Assembly (NCBI GenBank): GCA_963920765.1
Contig: OY987243.1
Location: 25,973,419-26,037,418, forward strand
Direction: 5' to 3'
Source of the DNA: Ulota crispa
Lineage: Eukaryota; Streptophyta; Bryopsida; Orthotrichales; Orthotrichaceae
Length of the DNA: 64,000 nucleotides
The notes beneath the pieces are model-generated. The model was not told the DNA's origin, did no database searches, and saw only the letters and a program-made list of their open reading frames with translations. Shown piece by piece: positions 1 through 9,900 of this stretch. How positions within the stretch are numbered: the first letter of the stretch is position 1; every line of letters begins with the position of its first letter. The translations under genes were made by a program, and so were the position numbers.

Positions 1-116
1 TAAAATATTGTTTCGATTCTATTTCATATTTCAACAGAATAATAATCTCAAATTTAATAGGTTGGGCTATAGGGGTGCCTCCCCAGCAACTAGGAGGTGT
101 CTCCCTGGTCATTCCC
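1..116. mobile_element. Right half of a TIR MITE (GGGAATGAC family), cut by window start
   Basis: This sequence matches the right arm of two complete elements at 22425-22806 and 29851-30222. All three share the stretch reading 'ataggttgggctata' and the end GTCTCCCTGGTCATTCCC, the reverse complement of the GGGAATGACTAGGGG left end seen in the other copies. The left arm and the central palindrome lie outside the window. The element ends 186 bp before the MED30 start codon, so it probably sits in that promoter. Superfamily not determined. Confidence 0.75.
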
Positions 117-301
117 TTTTATTTATAAGCGCATTTTTAATGAAGTACGGCAGAAAACGTGCAATTCTTCCCGCGCACCGGCACATTTACCAGGCCACCG
201 GCACCCGGTGGACATGCCCCCACCCGGCACTCAAAACCAAACCCTAACCCTGTTTCCTCCACAATCCTCCCACCATCGTTGTCGCAACAGAAGCGTTGGC
301 T

Positions 302-3300
302 ATGGAGGTGCCACCCCCCGTGGACGCCACCCAGCCAGGGCACCTACCTCCTCCCCCGCCCCCGCCCGCGGCCCTCACCAATCCCGCGACGCTCGTCGAA
401 CTCGCCATCGATGGCCAAAAGCAGCTGCACACCGTCGTGGAGGCCGCGCACGACATTCTGCTGTCCCTGAACCGCGCGCTCTGCAGCCCTAGTTTCTGGG
501 TGGCACCGTCGTTGCAAACGGGCAATGCTTCTGGTGCTGCTGGTGCTGTTGCTGGTGCTGGTGTTGCTGAAACGATCGAGACCGGCAACGACGAGAAAGC
601 ATCTGATAGTAGTGCCGAAGGGTTGGCGGCTTTGGATGCCACGCGCGTTCGTTATAAGTCCGCCACGGGAGCGCTTCGTGCTACCGTGACTGCCATTGTG
701 AAGCAATCTCAGGTTTTTTGACACTCTCACACTTCTTAGCTTTAGGTTTTTTTCTTCTATTGTGACAGAAAGGCTCTCTAATGAACCATTGCCTTATGGA
801 ATTATATTGACCGATTTGATTTGCTCGCATTGTCACAAAGTATGGTTCAATTAGGGTTAACTTATGTGCTTTACGTTTTTCTCATCTATTGTCACAGAAA
901 GGCTCTAATGAACTATTGCCTTACGGAATTATATTGACTGATTTGATTTGCTCGCATTGTGACAAAGTATGGTTCAATTAGGGTTAACTTTTGTGCTTTA
1001 GGTTTTTTTCTTCTATTGTCACAGAAAGGCTCTAATGAACCACGGAATTGTAAGTTAGTGACCAGTTTGATTGCTCGCATTGTGATTAAGTATGGTTCAA
1101 GTAGGGTTAACTTATATTTATCTCTAGTATCAGTGGAATATATTGCATGCGTCGGTGAGATTTTTTTATAAAGAAATCAGTAGAATTGAATAATAGAAGG
1201 CTTAAAATGATCTATTTAAAACTGCTTTTAAGAAGACAGGAAGCTGAAGTTTGAATTTTTTTAGGGTTCGGTTCACAGAATGCGAAGATCTGCTCAAAAC
1301 TGCTTAATTTTGGAAACAGGAAGCATAATCTTCTGGATTCTCTTGAGGTTTGGTTCACAGAAAGCGGAGGTCTGCTTTAGACTGCTTATTTGAAAACAGG
1401 AAGCCGAATCTTTTGGCTGAGATCTGCTCAAGACTGCTTGTTTGAAAACAGGAAGTCGAATCTTTTGGATTCTCCGAGGGCTTAACTTTTGTGTATCTCT
1501 AGAATCTCTAGAGTCAGTGGAATACAGTGCATGCGTTGGTGAGAAAAAATCAAGTCATCTATAGAATTGAGTAACAGATAGTCTCCAAGTGATCTACTCA
1601 AAACTGCTATTAAGAAGACAGGAAGCTAAAATTTGAATTTGTTTAGGGTTTGGTTTACAGAATGCGGAGATCTGCTTAAAACTGCTTGTTTGAAAACAGG
1701 AAGCCGAATCTTTTGGATTCTCTTAGGACTTAACTTTTGTGTATCTCTAGAGTCAGTGGAATACATTGCATGTGCTGGTGAGAAAAAAATTTAAGAAATC
1801 AATAGAATTGAGTAACAGAAAGTCTCCAAATGATCTACTCAAAACTGCTTTTAAGAAGACAAGAAGCCGAAGTTTGAAAATTTTTAGGGTTTGGTTCACT
1901 CAAAACTGCTTAATTTTGGAAACAGGGAGCCGAATCTTTTGGATTCTCTTAGGGTTTGGTTCACAGAATGCAGAGGTTGACCTCAGGATTGATTAGTGGT
2001 GATAATCTCAGGTGGTCAGAATGGAAGGTGATGAAGGTGATGGTGGTGGTGCAGCAGAGGACGTCGACACTGAAACGGAGTACCTGGAACGACGAGTGGC
2101 GGATCTTCGAGAGGTATGCTCTTTTGTACTGATCTCAAAATGAAGGGTTTAACCCTTAAATGACCATAGGGCATAGTATATAGGGAAATTTTCATGGATA
2201 CCCCTGAAGTTTGCAATAATTTCATAGATACCCCTGCTTTTTCAGAAATTTCACAGATACCCTTGGACCAAAATTTTCAATCATTTTTTTTGTTGTGCAT
2301 GCCACTTCCCTTCTCCCTTTGTGCACACGCTACTTCTTTCTTGTTATGTGTGTGCACAAAAGAAGAAAGGAAGTGGCATGCACAGTAAAAAAACGCTTGA
2401 AAAGTTTGGTCCAAGGGTATCTGTGAAATTATTGCAAACTTCAGGGGTATCCATGAAATTTTCCCTAGTATATACGTTGCCATATAATTGGCATTTGCTA
2501 CTAATAAGAAGTTTCAATTTGGGATCTCAAGTAGTTCACTAGAACGGCTTTGATCTATTCTCCAACTTCTTTGTTGATTTCAAATGTAGTAAAGGTGTGA
2601 ATCTATTCCAAATACTAGAAAAACACCTCTTATTGTACTAGTCGCAGCGGCACGCTCAAACGTTCACGGGTTCTGTATTAGTAATGCAGGGTGGTACACT
2701 AGGACTTATCCAAAACCATATTGCTGGAGTTACTAACCTTCATAGATTTCCATAAATGTACAGCGCTTCTACACCAAATAGTGCATTTAGGTTGCCTTGA
2801 CAATTAGGTTGCCTTACCTTGGTAAAGCTACCTCATGACTCACCCTTGGCCACCTGGAGGGGCATGCAACTCTCTTTATGCTACAATAATTCTTGATTTT
2901 GTCTAAAATTCCAGCTTCCCTCCTACTTGATTTTGACACTTGTTGCTGTGCCCAACTTTTGCTTGCTTCCTCCATTATTCATCACAATAATTATTGACAA
3001 AAGTTACTGTAGTCTTAGTAAATATATTCAAAAAGTGTAAAACGTCTAGAAACTAGTATGGGGCAACCTAAATGCACTATTTAGTGTAGGTCCCAACCTT
3101 GGGCATATAGTTAAGAGCATCCGCACTGTTACACGTTGCTTGGGGATCCTTTACCCGGCTTGAAGAAATGGTCAGAGGATGAATATTCCTTATGCTTGTT
3201 TTTTGTGGACTTTCTCACACAAGGCATTTGCGCCTTGAAATCCTTGGGAAGTTATGGACATAATCTGCCTTAAGAAAGTCACAAAGATATTCTCTAGCCA

Positions 3301-3523
3301 AGTCTTTTACAAGTTTATACAATGTTATGCATTGATTTTTTTCAGTCATATGTAGATTAATTTAGCATTTTAATTTGACGTTTTTTGAGTATTATTTCAT
3401 GAGAAATTCTGTGTTTTGTGGTGTCAGGAGGTGGAGAGAAAGAATGTGATTGTAAAGCTCCATATGGATCAGTTGCGGACTCTCGTGGCGGATATATTCA
3501 TGTGGCAGACCACAGGATTTTGA
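302..3523 (+). CDS. MED30: Mediator of RNA polymerase II transcription subunit 30
   Basis: MED30 is a metazoan- and plant-conserved Mediator subunit that helps relay activator signals to RNA polymerase II in the nucleus. Coding exons are 302-712, 2012-2113 and 3428-3523, all phase 0, giving 202 residues, close to the roughly 190 of plant MED30. After a proline-rich N-terminus, residues about 35-60 carry the family core (LAIDGQKQLH, then LNRALCSP); the sequence RVRYKSATGALRATV follows near the exon end. Exon 2 has an acidic, glycine-rich insert and then YLERRVADLRE. Exon 3 has the C-terminal helix ending HMDQLRTLVADIFMWQ. An alternative acceptor 8 nt downstream for exon 2 would break the frame. 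The ATG at 302 is chosen because the upstream in-frame extension has no other ATG. Intron 1 holds two tandem arrays and intron 2 two MITEs. Identification rests on recalled family motifs and is firm. Confidence 0.9.
750..1115. repeat. Tandem repeat of about 128 bp in MED30 intron 1
   Basis: The phrase 'cacagaaaggctct' and its surroundings recur at about 761, 890 and 1017, a period of 127-129 bp. Each unit then runs through 'gaattatattgac', 'ttgctcgcattgt' and 'agtatggttcaa'. The third unit is shortened. The array is wholly intronic and starts about 40 bp after the exon 1 donor. Confidence 0.85.
1115..1985. repeat. Higher-order tandem array in MED30 intron 1
   Basis: Two modules alternate. 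One contains 'gtcagtggaatacattgcatg' variants, near 1127, 1512 and 1752. The other contains 'gaaaacaggaagccgaatc' variants with 'tttggttcacagaatg', repeated about six times at shorter spacing. The array differs from the preceding 128-bp array and ends about 25 bp before the exon 2 acceptor. No coding potential was seen. Confidence 0.75.
2183..2465. mobile_element. Mutator-like (MULE) MITE in MED30 intron 2
   Basis: The two ends are inverted copies (GGGAAATTTTCATGGATACC at left, its complement at right) extending for about 40 bp and then more loosely inward. Both flanks read TAGTATATA, a 9-bp target site duplication. A 9-bp duplication is the hallmark of Mutator-superfamily insertion. A diverged relative lies at 29220-29551. 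No transposase is present, so the element is non-autonomous. Confidence 0.85.
2769..3089. mobile_element. TIR MITE (CTACACCAAATAGTGC family) in MED30 intron 2
   Basis: The left end CTACACCAAATAGTGCATTT is mirrored at the right by AAATGCACTATTTAGTGTAG, giving terminal inverted repeats of about 28 bp around a 320-bp element. A second copy is at 56492-56778 and an internal fragment in opposite orientation at about 5930-5975. No clear target site duplication is seen for this copy. Superfamily uncertain; Harbinger-like is possible. Confidence 0.8.
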
Positions 3524-4131
3524 TTGTTGGAAATTTTTCAAATTGCAGTGTAGGTAGGGTTGTACATATCTTTGGTTGATTTAGTGTAGAATTCTGAAAT
3601 ATACGGAGCTTATTTTGCTCAGGGTCCACCTAGGATCATGACTAACCACGTCTGAAGGACTTGCTTTGTAGAGTTTCTCAGGTGCGTGCTTTAATGAAAA
3701 TGAAAGAGATGTACAGTGCCCACTACCCGTTTTGGTGATTAAGGGCATTGTTTTGGGTGCATTTTAGGGCAAAGTTCCATGCTGCATCAGAATTGGCCAT
3801 AGTGATTATCATTTTTTCACTTTGAAAAACTCAAATCCTCAAATTTTTGTGTTTTTTTTTTTTTTTTGTCAATATTTGCCCAGTTTCTAATTTTATTGTT
3901 TTTCGAACATATTCCCATGCATGGCTCCATAACTCCTTTGTTGTTTTAGTAGTTCTCCAATTTTGATGGAGCATGAGAAGTTGGACCTTATTGGGAAGCA
4001 TATTTAAAGAGGTCATATTGATGTTCATCTTTACGCCTAAAAAGAAGATGTAACTTAGTGTCGATTAGTAAATTAGTGGTGGAGAGAACCAATTATTGGT
4101 TCTTATTGGTGACATTTTTTAAACTACAAGG

Positions 4132-4273
4132 GAAACTGTCCAAAATGACTAAAACATGTTCAAATCAACATGGCCAATTCTACAGAAATTGTCCAATTTG
4201 ATAGTCCTTTTGTTATTTTGGACACATTTAGTCAAATTGGATATGTCAATTAGGACACAATTTCTTGTAATGT
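4132..4273. mobile_element. Possible CACTA-type MITE
   Basis: The left end AACTACAAGGGAAACTGTCC is partly mirrored by GGACACAATTTCTTGTAATG at the right, resembling CACTACAAGAAA-type ends of CACTA elements. The ends are imperfect and no 3-bp target duplication is evident. Confidence 0.35.
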
Positions 4274-4924
4274 TTACAAAATGTTTTGTTGTTACAATGG
4301 AGTATCTTGTTAAGATTTAGGGTTGATTTGCATAGAGGAGTTAGGGTTGTTTCTGAACCTTTGGTAGGTCCTCATCATTGCCTTATGGTTTGATTTTAAA
4401 AAATCAAGTTTAAGGCTTTTTCACTTTTCATGCACAAAAGACAAGATTTTACATTGCTCCAAGGTTAGAAGTAGGGGTTTGAAGCATATTCTAAATGTTC
4501 CCATGTACATTTTTTCTATAAAAATGGGATCAAGGTCATAAGAAGGGGGTGAATTATACATAGGACCTTGCTCACATTTATTTTGATAAAGTGATTTAAG
4601 GGGGGTAAACATATGCTAGTTCCTTTTACATTTGTTTATATATGAAATAAAACAAGAATTCAATTAATGGTGTCCTTCCATGTTGCATTGGTGATTGGGA
4701 GTAGCGCTAAATGCCAACAATTTTTCCGTGCCAATCATTGGTGAGGACTATTTGCATCACCTCTTTCCACATGGAAGTGCCCAACGTAGAAATTGGTAGC
4801 TTTGACTCAAGATCCTCTACCCACAACTAATCTTGCTTTTACAAAACCACTCTCCACCTCCTCACATGGAAGGAGGCACTAATAGAGGTGAGACATTTAG
4901 ATCCTCAAATCCATTCTAAAGGAC

Positions 4925-5110
4925 CAAGCAACCCTTTGCGACCAATACAATATAGGGTATTTTTCTTGTATTTGGAGTGCATCCACACCTTTATTACATT
5001 TGAGATCAACAAAGAAGTTAGAATATAGATCAATGCTGTTCTAAAGAGGTAGTCAAGATCCCAAATTAAAACTTTTCGTTGGTAGCAAATGCTAGTTATA
5101 TAACAGCCTA
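4925..5110. repeat. Dispersed repeat, copy 1 (pair with 42555-42740)
   Basis: Both places share, in the same orientation, 'ccaatacaat', 'tttggagtgcatccacacc' or close variants, 'gaaatatagatcaa' variants and a final 'ggtagcagatgccaatta' variant. Similarity is moderate over about 180 bp. It could be a decayed transposon piece, but no protein family was recognised in either strand. Confidence 0.6.
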
Positions 5111-5462
5111 CATACTATATATTATAGTAGCTCGGTCCTTCAAGGGCTAATGAAATGAAACTAGAAACAAAGCAAAGTAGAGGTGGCATGTGTATAGTAT
5201 TACACATGTTTGTATACAAATGAAATCGGAGTTTGGCACATGATTAAGATGTGTATTTGAAAGAACTCCCATTTCAATATGCACACATATGAGCATTGAT
5301 AAATAAGGGACATGATTGTTCTCGAAGAGAAAGATAGAAATGCACCACAATACAAGCTACCAGTGCGTTTTTTTCTGACAAAATGTTGCCAATTTAGCAA
5401 CAAATTTGACACGTTTGGGCCAATTGTGGTTGATCCCTCCAATTTTCAACTAATCCACTATA

Positions 5463-5695
5463 TAGTAGAACCTCCCTAAACTAATACCTCTCTAAACTAA
5501 TATGCTCTATAAACTAGTGTATAACACAAATCTCAATGTTAGGGCCATAATATAAAAAAACCCAACCTACATATAATACTATCTCGACACTGACTTCAAG
5601 GTTATTTCATTTACACTTCCACAAAATTAACTAATGACTTACTTAAACTAATTTGGTTCTTAGAGTTCCAATCATATTAGTTTAGAGTTCTACTA
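5463..5695. mobile_element. Pogo/Emigrant-like MITE with TA target site
   Basis: The element begins TAGTAGAACCTCCCTAAACT and ends with the inverted form AGTTTAGAGTTCTACTA, flanked by TA on both sides. Subterminal repeats of the type CCTCTCTAAACTAATA follow the left end. This resembles, from memory, the CAGTAAAACCTCTATAAATT ends of Emigrant/Lemi1 pogo-type elements. The length of 233 bp leaves no room for a transposase. Confidence 0.65.
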
Positions 5696-6903
5696 TAGAG
5701 GTGACAAGCACCAACACAAAATAAAATGCACTGCAAGCTAAAATAAGTAATGCATTTACTTAGCCTCACACCATTTTTTTTGACATTTTATACTACACAA
5801 GTGCTTTTGATACTGCAACAATATTTATCAATATTTTTTTTTAAAGGGCCTAGCAACAACATTGTTGCAGAAAAACAATCTAGCTGTGTCTAGGCCGTAA
5901 AACATATGAAACTCTAGTATCTAAAAGAATCACATGCACCTCCAAGTGGCCAAGCGGTGAACGGTTAAGGCAACCTATTCTCATTATTTATTTTTAGTGC
6001 AGATAACAAGTGCTACAAACATGAACTTCTATAAAAATGGTTTCATAGAATGATAGATTAAAGAAGTAAGAAAACCCAATGCTTGCAGAAAAGTGACTAT
6101 AATATTCTTTTCAAACCAAATTTTGTCGACTCGCATTTTTAGGTGATTTCCACTTTTATCGAATTTCACGCTTACCATTTCGGGTTACACAATTACAACT
6201 ACTACAACTCCCAATCCCAAGCACAAAAACAAAGTTTGAAAGAGGAAACCAAACCCAACATTTTCATAGAAGTCCTCAGAGCACAAAAGCCGTCAAAACC
6301 CAACTAACCAAACACTCAATAGGATGAAGACTTTTTTTCTTTTAAATAAATGTGTTCATTTCCACAAAAGTGTGGAAAACCAAAGGCATGCCCTCTCTCC
6401 CACAGCCTAGTATACATTTTTTTCTCTAAAAGTTCCTTGGAACTGAAATTGGAACCAATAAGGGCAACTCACTACACTACCACCCACCCACTAAACCAGC
6501 TAAAAAATGTTACAATAACCAAATCGAAACCTTACAAACTTACAAAGCTGGATTTTTTACCAGCAATGTTTTTTCCCGGGTACCTGCCTACCTTTTGTCC
6601 ACTACGCATCCCAAAAAAATCAACTATACAAGGAGGGGTAGGGGGGGGGGGGAGTGTTAGAACAAACTCGGAACAAAGGAATATCTCCAAAACCCCAACC
6701 AACTACCAAAACAGGGCTCATGACTAAAAGAACCGAGAGCCAAACTAAAATCACATGAAAAGCAGCACCCTCTCTTCTCATGGCTTGGACGACATAGTCA
6801 AAAGATACCGTTCAAAATAAGGAGGGTTTCTTCAACTGGTCCATAATCCTCGAAGAGAGCGAGAGAGAGAGTTTGTGGATGCAACAGCTGCTGCTCTTTT
6901 CTG

Positions 6904-9900
6904 CTACTCCTCATCCCAAGGACCGTGGAAGACCGTCTCACGAGTCTTGAGCCACTGAATGCACTCTTTGCTCAGCTTCGTTTTCGACACAGCTGCATCC
7001 AACATCGGACTGCCAAACAATCCTCGATCACTCTTGAAGTTCCATAGTTCGGGAGTGAATTTTCGAGTCCATTTCTTCTGTGGTTGAGTCTCCTGTATAC
7101 GCATGATACTTAAATTAGATACATAAACAAAACGAAAAAGGTTGTTGCAACGGTATCATATACAAATAGCTTTGCCAAAGATCACGTATTTCTACCGTTA
7201 TAGATGCAAGGGGTAAGGTAGCAGCACCCATAACCGTCAAATTAAGGGTTTTGAACATGATGATTATTAATAAACATCTAGCAAATTATAGGATCATATT
7301 AGCGAGAGAAGAATGATGAGTTTGTACTTTCAAATGTATTTTTGGATACCGTAAGAATAAGTTGTGAATTTTTAAAGAGCCGACTGCAATTGCACCTAAT
7401 ACCAACACTAAGGTTTCATGTTCACATGTTGTACATCCTTGTAATTACATCTATTCACTTCCACTGATTTTCCAAGATTTTAGAGGTGATGGTTATGTGT
7501 GTTGCTACCTTAGAACTTCTTCTGCCTGCTGATACAGTTTGTCATTTTCTATGAAGCTTTCTAAAATGACTACTTATAGATACTGAAGCAGCCATTGATG
7601 GCCATTTGGACACTGCGGGGATAACGGACTGTAGTAGGAAAGGATATGCATTTGCGTACTTCAAAACATGCTTTAACCTTCACACAAATGAGCTGAGATA
7701 TAAGTAGGATGGCCTTACCATGTGTAAGATCATTCTCTTGCGGTCTTTGTTGCTATAGCCACAGCGGAAGTCGTGTTGAATGGTTCTTGCATAGCAGGAC
7801 GAAATATCTGGAAGCATGAGGCACCCACGACGGTCCTGGACCAAGCTCGCTCCAGGGTCGGGTGATGTTTGTCGAAACCATGAGATCAACTGACCCCAAA
7901 TATAATTCTTGTTGTAGCTCTTCCGAAATATATAGGGTCCAGATCCTGAATGTTTCGGACCCAAATCGCATGCATATATCAGGATTGGTTGCGATTCAAC
8001 CATCCCATAATCCTGCCCAGGAAAAAAAGCAATCCAATCAGCAAATAATCGACTTTTGGTTGAGCTACTGGATTTCAAAAAAATGCACTCCTAAGTTTGC
8101 GAAAAAATGGAAAACTAATAAAACAAAAAAGAATTTCTCATATTGTGAAAGACCGCCTAAATCTTTGGTAAGGAAATGACTCACGTAGTTTGTGAAAAAG
8201 TGCTTGGTGTAAGCATAGAGGTGTATCAAATCAGCTGCTGCATCGTGCCGACCCACACAAGTTGCTGGGACTTTGCGAAGAGTGTCTCTCAACCTGGTTT
8301 CAATAGCAACTCAGTAATGTATGCAAAGTAAAAAGAAATGCAAAACTTCCCAATTTGTTTATAAGGAACCCATGACCTGGGACAAAAGCAAAGGTAGAGA
8401 TAAGTACCAGAGTAGAGACTTTCGAAGGTTTTCTTCTATATCCCCCCCTGGAGGTGGATTGTGCTCCTGAATTTGACGAGTCAAATCTGCCAAACCTTCC
8501 GGAGCATGAACAGCCATGCACTGAAGGAGTTCCCCCACAACTGATTCCTTCCCCTTCCATATGAAATCCACCAACTCATGAGGCTCAAGCATTCGTAGAG
8601 GTGGGGGTGCCGTGCTCGCCTCGTCAGTATACAGCTTGGTCAAGATATAACGAACCTAAAATAGACAAGGACAAAAAGAAATTTAGTTTCTCCAGCATAT
8701 GTACATGCATACAAAAGCAGAGCACATCACCCAGAGGAGAGCAAACACCAACGAGACTACTTCCTCCACAAAAACCATCAAAATTATAGACCACAATCGC
8801 TTCTAGTCAATCTTCTAACGCCAAAACAGATACTCTCGGCTACAGTTGAAGAAATAGCTATTGCATAAATCTGAAAGCATTCGGATAATTCAAGCACGCT
8901 ACAATAGGAACTGCGTCTCTACAGAAAATCTTACCTTATCCAAGGTGATGGCAAGATTCTGAAGCCGCTGATTATAGACTCCCTCAGTCTACAAGAAACC
9001 ACGAAGAACACATGAGAACGGATTTTAGGAAAGAAGGTCGCAAGACCATACAAGAATTTAAAGAACTATGATAGTAAGATCAGGTTGCACAAGTAAAAAA
9101 CAGAAGGTTCACAAAGAACTAGAAAAGAAATGGTTTGAGCAAAAAAAATATCATTGATTACCTGGACTTCTATGTCTTGTCTGTCGATCTCCAATCCAGT
9201 ATGTTTCTGCATATCTACCTTCATAAGTTCATCGGGAAGTCGTTGCCGTTCAAAATTTAGATAAGACACCTGCACAATAATATTGTACAAAAAGATCAAA
9301 CTCAGAACATACAATCATTAATTATATTGAAAATATATAAAAACGAAAACTGATACAGAGTTAAGTTTCAGTTACTTAGACGATAACTTTGCAAACATCA
9401 AATGTAGCAGTGATACCAACAAATGTGTATGACTAGTTTCAAAAAATGCCAGTACAGATCGAAAGGAGGCTCCAACACTAGATCATCTTGATGTCAACTG
9501 GATAAATAACAGATAAGTAGCATCCACACTCCAAGGACCTTAGCACCTGAAGCCAGATTAACAAAGAAGACCAAGTATATTCTTACAATTCCGGCAGCAT
9601 ATTTGATGACCCAATGTGGAAGTCCATCCAGCAAACTTGGTCCTAGACCGGCCTGCCTCAGATCCTCTTGCTCTCTGAAAGTAACAGCCCCACTTGTGCA
9701 AGCTTGCAGCAAAAGATTATGACGGTCAAGAATGCCATGGCACTCCTTAAGCACCTGCACCATGAACAATATTGCAAATTCATTTAGAAAAAAGAATGTT
9801 CAATAAAGAAACTCATAAGCCCCAAACGTCAATGTACTATCACAAAAGTGCATTAATCTGGGAAAAATGTTAAGACACAGATAGTACAGAGAAATGGTGT

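Larger units (their letters stand above)
3524..6903. other. Intergenic region between MED30 and ATXR3 3' ends
   Basis: The two genes converge here. The first few hundred bases should hold the MED30 3'UTR and the last few hundred the ATXR3 3'UTR. In between I see AT-rich sequence with a possible CACTA-type MITE (about 4132-4273), a repeat shared with 42.6 kb, a pogo-like MITE (5463-5695) and a short fragment of the CTACACC family near 5933-5975. Open frames here are short and match no family I recognise. Confidence 0.6.

Noticed and set aside
137..730. Open frames on both strands overlapping MED30 exon 1
   Set aside because: They are shadows of the GC-rich coding exon; only the + frame from 302 carries MED30 motifs and splices in frame.
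5938..5975. tRNA-Ser or tRNA-Leu gene
   Set aside because: Only an A-box-like word is present. No anticodon arm, T-arm or B-box follows, and the sequence is shared with a MITE family.
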